From: Paracoccus yeei ATCC BAA-599 | GTDB lineage: Bacteria > Pseudomonadota > Alphaproteobacteria > Rhodobacterales > Rhodobacteraceae | Direction: 5' to 3' | Length of the DNA: 64,000 nt | Assembly: GCF_000622145.1 (NCBI RefSeq) | Contig: NZ_JHWH01000015.1 | Span: 53,014 to 117,013, forward strand | Shown: positions 55,212 to 63,710 of the stretch, one piece after another | Numbering within the stretch: position 1 is the first letter of the stretch | How the letters are laid out: each line of letters begins with the position of its first letter | The notes under the pieces: model-generated | What the model saw: only the letters and a program-made list of their open reading frames with translations | Told to the model about the DNA's origin: nothing | Database searches by the model: none | Translations under genes and position numbers: made by a program

Positions 55212-57344
55212 ATGACGCGCACCGGTTCTTCGCGGGCATATGCCTCCATTCTGGCAAGCACCTGCATGGTCGCAGCCCTTCAGGCCAGCGCCCAGGGCAC
55301 GGAGGAAGTCGTTCTGGATCCGGTCACGCTGCGGGCCACCTATGAAACCGAGGGCACCGACAGCTACACCACCGAGCAGATCAGCGTCGGCGACAAGGAC
55401 ACCCGCGCCCCGCGTGAGATCCCGCAATCGACCACCGTGCTGACCCGCGAGCGGCTCGAGGACGGCGGCTTCACCTCGCTCGACACCGCGATGCGCAAGA
55501 CGCCGGGCATCGTGGTGATGACCAATGATGACGGGCGCTCGTCGCTCTATTCGCGCGGGTTCGAGTTCGACTCGCTCCATCTCAACGGGTTGCCGACGCC
55601 GCTGACCAGCATCTACGGCACACAGGCCGACATGGCGACGGTTGACCATGTCGAGATCCTGCGTGGTCCCTCGGGTCTGTTCACCGGCTCGGGCGAGCCG
55701 GCGGGCGCCATCAACATGCGCCTGAAACAGGCGCAGGAGGAGCGCGCCTTTCGCTTCAGTTCCGAGGTCGGATCCTGGAGCAACCGCCGCGTCGAGGCCG
55801 ACGTGACCGGCAAGCTGAACGACAGCGGCACGGTCCGCGGCCGCCTGGTCGCCGCCTATGGCGACAAGGATTCCTGGGTCGATGGCGTGACGAACGAAAG
55901 CCGCGTGCTCTACGGCACCCTTGCTGCCGACCTGACGCCGGACACGACCGCGAGTTTCTCGATCAACCACCGCGCCCGCGACATCACCCCATTCAACGGC
56001 CTGCCAACGGATGCGGACGGCAACCTGCAGGATGTCTCGCGTTCGACCTATACCGGGGCGGACTGGAACCGCTTCGAGAATGAAGTCACCGACTACATCG
56101 CCGAACTGGAGCACCGTTTCCAGGATGGCGGCCACGTCAAGGTTTCGGCATTGTATTCGACGGTCGATGCGGATTTCCTTTATGGCTATGCTGCCGGGGC
56201 CGCGACGGACGGCACCGTCAGCGGCATGCGCTATCTCTACCGCGATTTCGATCAGAACGCGTTGTCGCTGGATGCCCATCTCAGCAAACCGTTCCAGTGG
56301 TTCGGGTTGGAAAACAACCTGATCGTCGGCATCGACCACCACCGCGACGACAGCACCATGTATAACGGCTCGGGACTGATCTCGGGGAGTTTCGACCTTG
56401 ACGACTGGAACAGCTCGGTCGCGCGCCCGGATGCCAGCTTCTCCAGCAAGCAGGACAGCGATGTGCGGCAAACCGGGCTTTACGCGCAATGGCGGGTCAA
56501 GCCCTCCGAGAGCTGGACGCTGATCGCCGGCGGGCGTCTCAGCTGGTATGAGGGCGAGGTGCGCACCACCACTCTGTCAAGCGGTGCAGTCGAGACCAGC
56601 AAGGTCGAGGAGAAGGGCGAGTTCACTCCTTATCTCGGCGTGATCAAGGACATCAACGCCACCACCTCGGCCTATGCCAGCTATACCGAGATCTTCCAGC
56701 CGCAGAACGTCACCGATGCTTCGGGTGACATGCTCAAGCCGCGCAGCGGGCGACAATACGAGATCGGTGTGAAATCGGAAATCCTGCCCGGCGTGAACGC
56801 CTCGGCCGCCTATTTCGATCTCAAGGACGAAAACCGCGCCGTCTCCGACACCGAGAACAGCGGCTATTACTTGGCGCAAGGCAAGGCGCATATGCGCGGG
56901 CTGGAGCTCGAGGCCAGCGGCTCGCCGCTGCCGGGATGGGAGCTGACGGCGGGCTATACCTATACCGACTCGGAATTCGAGGATACCGAGACGGCGGCCG
57001 GGTCCGAATTCTATTCGCCCCGGCATATGCTGCAGATCTGGTCGAAATACCGCTTCCAGCAGCCCGGCTGGGATCGGCTGCAGCTCGGCGCCGGCATCAA
57101 GGCGTTCAGCAGTTTCAGGAACGTGACACGCACGACAGCGGGGACATCCAGCGCAGTCAAGGCACCAGGCTATGCCGTGGTCGATCTGATGGCCAGCTAT
57201 GACATCACCGATCAGGTGGCCGCGTCGCTGACGGTCAACAACCTCTTCGACAAGTCCTATTACGAGCGCGTCGGCGGAACCTCGGTCTTCAACTTCTACG
57301 GCGAGCCGCGCAGCGTGAACTTCAAGCTATCGGCAAAATTCTGA
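55212..57344 (+). CDS. TonB-dependent siderophore receptor (second)
   Basis: A 710-residue receptor. Signal peptide (to about residue 29, ASAQGTEE), plug with PREIPQSTTVLTRERLEDGG and ILRGPSGLFTGSGEPAGAIN, then a barrel ending SVNFKLSAKF with terminal Phe. This is the ferrichrome/coprogen type. Frame is open upstream to the kinase gene but I start at ATG 55212, where the signal peptide begins. About 170 bases after the kinase; may be under its control. The stop overlaps a decayed glycosyltransferase gene. Confidence 0.93.
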   Translation: MTRTGSSRAYASILASTCMVAALQASAQGTEEVVLDPVTLRATYETEGTDSYTTEQISVGDKDTRAPREIPQSTTVLTRERLEDGGFTSLDTAMRKTPGIVVMTNDDGRSSLYSRGFEFDSLHLNGLPTPLTSIYGTQADMATVDHVEILRGPSGLFTGSGEPAGAINMRLKQAQEERAFRFSSEVGSWSNRRVEADVTGKLNDSGTVRGRLVAAYGDKDSWVDGVTNESRVLYGTLAADLTPDTTASFSINHRARDITPFNGLPTDADGNLQDVSRSTYTGADWNRFENEVTDYIAELEHRFQDGGHVKVSALYSTVDADFLYGYAAGAATDGTVSGMRYLYRDFDQNALSLDAHLSKPFQWFGLENNLIVGIDHHRDDSTMYNGSGLISGSFDLDDWNSSVARPDASFSSKQDSDVRQTGLYAQWRVKPSESWTLIAGGRLSWYEGEVRTTTLSSGAVETSKVEEKGEFTPYLGVIKDINATTSAYASYTEIFQPQNVTDASGDMLKPRSGRQYEIGVKSEILPGVNASAAYFDLKDENRAVSDTENSGYYLAQGKAHMRGLELEASGSPLPGWELTAGYTYTDSEFEDTETAAGSEFYSPRHMLQIWSKYRFQQPGWDRLQLGAGIKAFSSFRNVTRTTAGTSSAVKAPGYAVVDLMASYDITDQVAASLTVNNLFDKSYYERVGGTSVFNFYGEPRSVNFKLSAKF

Positions 57345-58146
57345 TGATTGGCCTTATGACCGAACCTGTTCTGATTCTGACGATGAAGTGGGGCACGCTT
57401 TACGGCGCCAATGACGTGAACCGGCTGTATCGACAGGTTCGCCGCCATTTGGTCCGGCCGCACCGGTTCATCTGCTTTACCGACGACAGTGCGGGCATTG
57501 ATCCGGGCGTAGAAGCGCTGCCCTTGCCCGAGCTGGGCTTGCCCAAAGGCCATGGCGACACGCGCTGGCGCAAGCTGGCATTATTCCACCGCGATCTGGG
57601 CGGCTTTGCCGGCATGGCGGCGCTGTTTCTTGACTTGGACTTGGTGGTGGTCAATGATATTTTGCCGTTTTTCGACCTGCAAGGTGCTTTTCACACCATC
57701 CGCGACGACGACCTGTTCCGGCCTAAGCCCCTGCGCCGGATCAACGCCGAACGTGACCGCTTTCTGCATTCTGTCGGCAACTCGTCGATCTTTCGCTATG
57801 TTGTGGGCGATCACGCCGATATCCTGGACGCTATCTGGCCGATCCGGTCGCCGCGATGGAGGGATATAAGATCAGCCAGCAGTTCCAGAGCGCCCAGCTG
57901 GCCGCGCACGGTAACTTGCACTACTGGTCGCGCGGCTGGTGCGTCAGCTTCAAGAACGACTGCGTGCTGCGCAATCTGCGTAGCTATTTGTCCGATCCGG
58001 CTCTACCTGCCGGGGCACGGATCGTGCTGTTCGCCGGCGCGCCGAAGATGGATGATGTCTTTTCCGGCTGAGGCCATAAATGGTATCGTCGCATCGGCGA
58101 TATCGCGTGGCTACGTCGCGCTTGGCAGGGGCCCGCCAGCGAATGA
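57344..58146 (+). pseudogene. Glycosyltransferase gene with two frameshifts (first of two)
   Basis: The opening frame reads EPVLILTMKWGTLYGANDVN and MAALFLDLDLVVVNDILPFF with a DxD motif; near 57840 homology moves to another frame (MEGYKISQQFQSAQLAAHGN, LHYWSRGWCVSFKNDCVLRN, VLFAGAPKMDDVFSG) and after about 58066 to a third (KWYRRIGDIAWLRRAWQGPA, then TGA 58144-58146). One intact protein of about 265 residues can be restored, so this is a recent pseudogene, or the breaks are sequence errors. It resembles capsular/LPS transferases. Confidence 0.8.
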
Positions 58147-58957
58147 TAGCCAAAGCATTCCGGTGTTGGAAACTGTCACGCCGCATCGCTTGGGCGGAGG
58201 CCGAGATTTTGGGGCGCGACCATGTTTCCGCCAAACATGGACTGGATGCACCGTTGGTCGTCAGTCTGACTGCCTATCCGGCGCGCTATGATGCGGTCTA
58301 TTTTGTGTTGCGTTCGTTGCTGGCACAGACGGTGCGACCGGACCGCATCATACTGTGGCTGGATCCGGGCGACGATGCGCTGCTGCCCGACCAGATTGCG
58401 GCCCTGGACATCGAGATCCGCACTTGCCCGAACTGACGGTCCTACAAGAAGATCATGCCGACTCTGACCGAGGTCCCAGCGGCTTATGTCGTGACGGCCG
58501 ATGACGATGTTTACTATCACGCTGACTGGCTGGCCGGCTTGGTTGCCGGGGTAGGGGCAGGGGCAGGCGTAGTGTGCCACCGCGCCCATCATGTCACGCT
58601 GGAGGCCGATCTCCCGCGCGCCTATCGCGATTGGGAACGCAATATTAGCGCGCCGGATCGTGGCTCGCTAGTGTTTCCGACCAGAGTCGGTGGCGTGCTT
58701 TATGCACCGGGCGTGTTCCACCCGGATGTGACCCGCGCCGACCTGTTTCAGTCGCTGGCGCCTTCGGCGGCCGATGATGTCTGACTGTATTGGATGCACC
58801 GTCTAGCCGGCAGTCAACCTGTCAAGCTGGGCTGCTGCTTTCGCATTATCGAATGGCCGGGCAGCCAAGCTAGGAACCTTCGCAGCGGCAATCTGGTCGG
58901 CGGCGCAACGATCTGGCGGTGCGCGCTTTGCTGGATCGCTACGGCTTTCCCGACTAG
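58142..58957 (+). pseudogene. Glycosyltransferase gene with two nonsense codons (second of two)
   Basis: From ATG 58142 the frame reads LVVSLTAYPARYDAVYFVLR, SLLAQTVRPDRIILWLDPGD, then TGA at 58434 where a Trp-like position is expected (CPN-stop-RSYKKI), PAAYVVTADDDVYYHADWLA with a DDD metal site, and a second TGA at 58782 inside ADDV-stop-LYWMHRLAG. The last part moves frame (NDLAVRALLDRYGFPD, TAG 58955-58957). Family is a GT-A transferase. Both stops look like TGG to TGA changes. Confidence 0.82.
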
Positions 58958-58983
58958 GCCCAACAAGGGCGAACATGGCACTT

Positions 58984-59124
58984 TCAATGGGGTAGTTGGG
59001 AGAGTCTGACCGGAACAACGGAGCGCAGGAAGAAGGTGACCGACGCGGCCAGGCAGATCGCCCCCGCGATCAGGTCGCTGACCGGCAAGCCCCGGTCAGC
59101 CTGGATGTCGCTTCCCTGCGTCAT
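58984..59124 (-). pseudogene. tctB: tctB, truncated after about 40 codons
   Basis: Its ATG overlaps the tctC stop (ATGA). The frame reads GLPVSDLIAGAICLAASVTF FL, the first membrane segment of TctB, and then runs into unrelated sequence and a TGA at 58984-58986, giving 46 residues instead of about 150. The break (near 59020) is the join between the tct cluster and the decayed glycosyltransferase region. The TTT transporter is thus missing its small membrane subunit here. Confidence 0.7.
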
Positions 59125-60122
59125 TGCACGAAGCCTGCCGCCTTCAGGAACTCGGCCTGTTCGGCTAGATCCTTTTGCACGCGCTCGGTAAACTCGGCCT
59201 CGGCCCAGTCAGGACTGTCCTGGAACTGCTCCTGCTGAAAGGTCTTCCATTCTTCAGACGCAGTGACTTTATCGATGGCGGACTGGATCGCGGCGACCAC
59301 GTCGTCGGGCGTTCCGGCCTTGACGGCGATGCCGCGCCAGATCGAACCTTCTAGGTCATAGCCCTGTTCCTTGAAGGTCGGCGCGTCGGGCAGGAAGGGC
59401 GAGCGTTCGGCCGTGGTCACGCCCAGCAGGCGGATCTCGCCGTTTTTGACCTGGGCCAGACCAGTCGAGGGCGTCATCATCGCCGCGTCGATGTGGTTGC
59501 CCAGCATGGCCAGCGTCACCTTGCCCGAGGCGTCATGCGGGATCCAGCCGCTTTCAAAGCCCGCCTGCTTCATCAGCTGATACAGCATGTACTGGTGGAA
59601 CCCGCCCGAGGAATGGCCGCCGACCTTCAGACCGTTAGGGTTTTCCTTCATATGCGTTACGAAATCGTCCACGGTCTTGAAGGGGCTATCGTTCAGCACT
59701 GCCAGCGACGACGGCTCGGACTGCATCGCGCGCAGCAACCGCAGATCTTCCACCTTGAAGGGGATCAGACCCTGAGCGATGCCAAAGGTCAGCGTTCCGG
59801 TCAGAACCAGAATGTTCGATCCGTCGGCCGGCTGGGTGACGATCTGCGACAGGCCCACGGCGCCACTGCCGCCGGGCCGGTTGTCCACCTTGACGGTCCA
59901 TCCGGCTTCCTTTTCCAGAAGCTCGGCCAACTTGCGGCCATAGGTATCCAGCGCTCCGCCCGCGCCCGACCAGACAACCAGTGTGACGGGCTTTTCTGGG
60001 TATTCGGCGGCCGCAAGCTGCGGCAGGGCGAACGCCCCGGCCGCCATGCAGAGCGCCGCGACGGTCCCGCGCACGAAAGCCGAAATTCGACCGCGGCGCA
60101 AAGTTAAGCTTGTCTGTTGCAT
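59121..60122 (-). CDS. tctC: Tripartite tricarboxylate transporter binding protein (Bug/TctC)
   Basis: A 333-residue periplasmic protein with a signal peptide ending near LPQLAAAEYP. YPEKPVTLVVWSGAGGALDT is the typical Bug entry, NRPGGSGAVGLSQIVTQPAD the second conserved loop, and VGGHSSGGFHQYMLYQ the ligand region. GGAGGAAG precedes the ATG at 60120-60122. It is followed by tctB (cut) and preceded by tctA. Substrate probably an organic acid. Confidence 0.93.
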   Translation of the reverse strand: MQQTSLTLRRGRISAFVRGTVAALCMAAGAFALPQLAAAEYPEKPVTLVVWSGAGGALDTYGRKLAELLEKEAGWTVKVDNRPGGSGAVGLSQIVTQPADGSNILVLTGTLTFGIAQGLIPFKVEDLRLLRAMQSEPSSLAVLNDSPFKTVDDFVTHMKENPNGLKVGGHSSGGFHQYMLYQLMKQAGFESGWIPHDASGKVTLAMLGNHIDAAMMTPSTGLAQVKNGEIRLLGVTTAERSPFLPDAPTFKEQGYDLEGSIWRGIAVKAGTPDDVVAAIQSAIDKVTASEEWKTFQQEQFQDSPDWAEAEFTERVQKDLAEQAEFLKAAGFVQ

Positions 60123-60159
60123 TGTCTTCCTCCCAGGAATGATTGCTTGAAGCCGCCGC

Positions 60160-61656
60160 TTATTCGGTCGCAAGGGCGGCACGGCGCCTGGCCCGCCAGG
60201 CGCGGCGGACAGGCACCAGGATGCTGACCAGGCTGAGCAGCAGGAACAGCACGCTGATCGGATCGGTCAGGAACACCATGTAGCTGCCCTGCGATGACAC
60301 CAGCGCCGTTCGATAGTTGGATTCGATCAGATAACCCAGCACCATGGCCAGGATGATCGGCGCGACCGGGAAGTTCAGCTTCTTCATCAGATAGCCGACC
60401 AGGCCGAAACCCAACGTCATCCAGACGTCGAACATCAGGTTGCGAATGGCAAATGCACCCAGGATGGCGAAGGCCATAATACCAGCTGCGATAACTCCGT
60501 CGGGCAGCAGAACGGTCCGCGCCATGATCGGCAGGAACAGCGATCCGACCAAATATTGCACCAGCGAGGCGATGATGACGCCGAACAGGATCGCGTAAAC
60601 CAAGGTCGGCGCTTCGGCGAATAGCTGCGGACCGGGGTGCAGGCCATGCATGATCAACGCCCCCATTATGATGGCCGTGGTGGGTGAACCGGGCACCCCA
60701 AGTGCCAGCAGGGGCACCAGGGCACCGCCCACGGTGGCGTTGTTGGATGCCTCGGGTGCCGCGATCCCGCTGGGCGATCCCTTACCGTATTGCTCGGGAT
60801 GCTTGTCGCGGGCGCGAGCATAGTCGCGGGCGACCCAGCAGGCGATATTGCCGCCGACACCGGGCAGGATACCCAGAAGCGTGCCGATGACCGAGCCCGA
60901 CAGCATCGAGCGCCAGGTTTCCTTCAGAAGCGCTTTCGACATGAACACATGGCCGACGCGGCTTTTGGCCAGCTTGCTGCTGCGCGCGTGCTTTTCGGCC
61001 AAGGCAATCGCCTCGGACACCGCAAAGAGCCCGATCAGCGCCGCCAAAAAGGGCACACCCTCGTAAAGCTCGAAATAGCCGAAGGTAAAGCGTGGTGTTC
61101 CGGCAATCGGGTCGATGCCCACCGTGGCAAGCGCCAGCCCCAAGGCCGCTCCCAAGAGACCCTTGACCAACGATCCGCCCGACAGCGCCGCGACCGAAGT
61201 CAGGCCAAACAGACCCACGGCGAAATAGCCTGCCGGTCCGAATTCCAGCGCAAGCTTTGCCAGCGGCATCGCCAGCAGCAACAATGCAAGGCCTCCCAGC
61301 ACTCCGCCCAGCGTCGAAGCGGTCAGCGAGATAGAGATCGCCTCATTCGCCTGGCCCTTTTGCGCCATGGCATAGCCATCGATGGCGGTGGCCGCTGCCG
61401 CCGCCGTCCCTGGGGTCGACAACAGGATCGCGCTGATCGAGCCGCCGTATTCCGCCGAGGTATAAAGCGAGATCATCAGCAGCATGCTGAGTTCGGGCGA
61501 CATCGTGTAGGTAAAGGGGATCAGCAGGCTGAGCCCGATCGACGGCCCCAGTCCGGGGAGCGCGCCGATGACGATCCCCAGAAGCGCGCCGATCAGCAAG
61601 ACTGCGATCCCTGATAGGCTGAAGATCACGCCAAGCGATTGAACGATACCGTCCAT
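60160..61656 (-). CDS. tctA: Tripartite tricarboxylate transporter large permease (TctA)
   Basis: A 498-residue membrane protein of about twelve segments. Conserved loops: GALPGLGPSIGLSLLIPFTY, EYGGSISAILLSTPGTAAAA, and ASNNATVGGALVPLLALGVP with GSPTTAIIMGAL. GGGAGGGCTTGC precedes the ATG at 61654-61656. Co-transcribed with tctC; tctA first is an unusual order but common in alphaproteobacteria. Confidence 0.94.
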   Translation of the reverse strand: MDGIVQSLGVIFSLSGIAVLLIGALLGIVIGALPGLGPSIGLSLLIPFTYTMSPELSMLLMISLYTSAEYGGSISAILLSTPGTAAAAATAIDGYAMAQKGQANEAISISLTASTLGGVLGGLALLLLAMPLAKLALEFGPAGYFAVGLFGLTSVAALSGGSLVKGLLGAALGLALATVGIDPIAGTPRFTFGYFELYEGVPFLAALIGLFAVSEAIALAEKHARSSKLAKSRVGHVFMSKALLKETWRSMLSGSVIGTLLGILPGVGGNIACWVARDYARARDKHPEQYGKGSPSGIAAPEASNNATVGGALVPLLALGVPGSPTTAIIMGALIMHGLHPGPQLFAEAPTLVYAILFGVIIASLVQYLVGSLFLPIMARTVLLPDGVIAAGIMAFAILGAFAIRNLMFDVWMTLGFGLVGYLMKKLNFPVAPIILAMVLGYLIESNYRTALVSSQGSYMVFLTDPISVLFLLLSLVSILVPVRRAWRARRRAALATE

Positions 61657-61866
61657 GCAAGCCCTCCCAAGCTGTGCCGGCATGACCGGTCCCCTCGGGC
61701 GGCATGCTTCGGCTTGGGGTCTTTCTGGATCGCGACCCGCTACTGCACAATTTAGAAGCGGCCCCGAGAGAATAAGTTTTGCCTATTGCAATGTCGCTAG
61801 TCCGGGAAGAAGTGCGGGATCTCGCTATGGCTTTGTGGCAAACTCTACGGCAGACGGAGCCCGACA

Positions 61867-62300
61867 ATGGTCCGGAAATCCACTGCAGCTGGTGAGGATG
61901 CCATGCTCAAGGAGCGCTTGCTGATTGCCATGCGAGAGGATCGTCCGCTGCAAACCGGATTCAGATCTGCTTCTCCAAGATCGACGCGCTGCCTTTTATT
62001 GGCTATTCGGCCAATGCTTCCTATATGCATGAGCTCGTGCGATCAGTGTTGGCACCTAGGGAACGTCACCGGTCGTCACCAAGCAGGTGGCCCACGCACG
62101 GGCGATCTTATCGTTTGTCGGGGCAGGCTTGGCAGTGTCAATCCTGTTGGAACATGCGCGGCAAGCAGGACGTAACGGAGACGTGTTCCGGCCGATCATT
62201 CTGCAAGGTTACATGGCGCTGACACATCTGGTCTCGGCGGAGGACTCCAAGAGGCCGATCATCGGCCGGGTGCGCAACGTCAGTCGCGAAGCGGGCGCTG
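61867..62300 (+). pseudogene. LysR-type regulator remnant next to tctA
   Basis: The segments, in changing frames, read MLKERLLIAMREDRPL, ICFSKIDALPFIGYSANASY (with MHELVRSVL), VAHARAILSFVGAGLAVSIL and FRPIILQGYMALTHLV (with SAEDSKRPII). This is the order of a LysR ligand-binding domain (I-G-A-G-L-V-I-P type pocket), with several frameshifts and no N-terminal HTH. It is divergent from tctA, the typical place of the TTT regulator, so its loss may unregulate the transporter. Confidence 0.7.
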
Positions 62301-62483
62301 CGCTTGAGGCGCGGCCGGACAAGAATTTCGACAACACTCCTCCGTAGAGAAGATGATCTAAGCCCTCCTCTATGCAGGACAGAAGCGCCTTGTTATCGCT
62401 GGCCTATCTGTTCGCCGGGCCAGGCCCGCTTGTTCAGCCCCGGCGAACAGATGGGCCGGAGTCACGCACGAGAGCACCTATCC

Positions 62484-62699
62484 CGGCAGCCAAAGCCTCC
62501 AGGAAGAGAACGTGGACACGGCACCAGAGAGCAGGCGCTCCACCTCGGGGACGCTGATCGGCTTGCTTGGTGACGATGAGCCGGGCTTGCAGGTTTGTCA
62601 GAGGAAGAACTGCTCCAGTGGCTTCTGCCGAATGAGCAAAGGGTAGTGGAAACCATGATGCGCATCGAGAACAAGATCCTGGGGAAGATCGCACTGTAG
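62484..62699 (+). pseudogene. TraG C-terminal fragment (copy 2)
   Basis: Read in two frames: SLQEENVDTAPESRRSTSGT, LIGLLGDDEPGLQ, then after a shift near 62597 NEQRVVETMMRIENKILGKI and TAG 62697-62699. It matches the end of the 45,070-45,735 copy (LLDDDEPGLPVLSDEELLES and ENKILGKIAQ). Only the last 70 residues remain. Confidence 0.75.
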
Positions 62700-62744
62700 C
62701 TGGGCGAGGCGCGGCCACTTGAGGACATATCCCCTACGGCAGCG

Positions 62745-62890
62745 TTACAACCCCGTTTTCCAGTTCCGACTAGCCAAGAAGACGCGCAGGATCTTCACGG
62801 TGTCTTCCCGGACCACGAAGGCAGTGAAAGGTCGACGCTCGAAGCCGACGATGCTTGCCACGGACTGGATGATCGATCTCGATCCAGACG
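62745..62890 (-). pseudogene. RelE/ParE toxin, C-terminal fragment (copy 2)
   Basis: On the minus strand: IIQSVASIVGFERRPFTAFV, VREDTVKILRVFLASRNWKT and GL-stop (TAA). This is the C-terminal half of a RelE/ParE toxin. It is closely related to the + strand fragment ending at 45,025 and, as there, converges on the traG remnant. No antitoxin or start is visible; the 62,891-63,236 stretch upstream holds no recognised gene. Confidence 0.7.
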
Positions 62891-63236
62891 CGGGCGACGA
62901 AGGCGGCGAAATAATCTATTCTGGTCCCGCGCCGGCCGTCTTTTGTGCCAAGAGGTCAGCGACAGGGGCCGAGCTTCGGCGCTACATTAGGATCAGTGCG
63001 GGCTGAGCGCCCCTCAACGGAAATCTCATTGGGCTCTTCGCGTCGATAACGTGACCGCCGCTGAAAAGCGATTGGGTCAACAATCTGACGGAGAGCCAGA
63101 AATATCTGACAGAGGACAGCAGGGCTCAGAGCCCGTCATCACGCCGCCCGCCGCCCGTCCTAACGACGCTGGAAAGCCCGGTCGGGCGGGACCATGATCC
63201 TGGCGGCACTTGGGCTGAAAGAACGAGGTCCCTCCG
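62891..63236. other. Gap without a supported gene
   Basis: About 350 bases between two remnants. I see no ribosome site or motif. It shares a short CCGTCATCACGCCGC-like run with positions near 49,110, the far side of the other scar. Confidence 0.5.
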
Positions 63237-63518
63237 TTGACGGCATTTCCGCACGGCACGGTTCACGATGCGGGCGAAGACCTGCAGGCCATGGTGCGGG
63301 CGGATCCGGCCGTATTCACCCTGTGGCAGAGCCTGACGCCGCTGGGCCGGAACGAATTCATCTGCTGAATCGAGGACGCAAGGCAGCCCGCGACCCGCCA
63401 GCGCCGCATCCAGCGAACGTGCGAGGCCCTGCTGCTGGGCCGGGTGCATCCACCGGACGGACAAGGCGCCTGGCCGCTGGCAAAAGGCGGTGCTGGTCGA
63501 CAGGAAGGGCCGTCCTAG
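63237..63518 (+). pseudogene. YdeI/OmpD-associated family protein, with nonsense codon
   Basis: Starting TTG at 63237: TAFPHGTVHDAGEDLQAMVR, ADPAVFTLWQSLTPLGRNEF, IC, then TGA (63366) followed in frame by IEDARQPATRQRRIQRTCEA. The family has F-I-C-W-I-E-D-A-K at this point, so TGG has become TGA. After EALLLG homology fades and the frame ends at TAG 63516-63518. The gene is inactive or would make a 43-residue stub. Confidence 0.75.
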
Positions 63519-63710
63519 CGTCAAGAGCTGAAACCAGCACCTCGGGCAGCCGGGCTGCAAGGAGGCGCGGCAACCGCTCGTACGGGCCTTCCACGGCGCG
63601 GAAAGGGTCATGTTCCGCCCGCAGCGCCGCCCGGCCTTGGCTTTCCGACGCGCGTTTCGGAACGGTTTTGCCCCTGGCGCCGTTCCTGAACCAACCGAAG
63701 GAGAAGCCCG

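Noticed and set aside
58434..58784. UGA recoded as tryptophan
   Set aside because: Intact genes throughout the window end in TGA, and the affected genes also carry frameshifts, so simple decay explains the stops.
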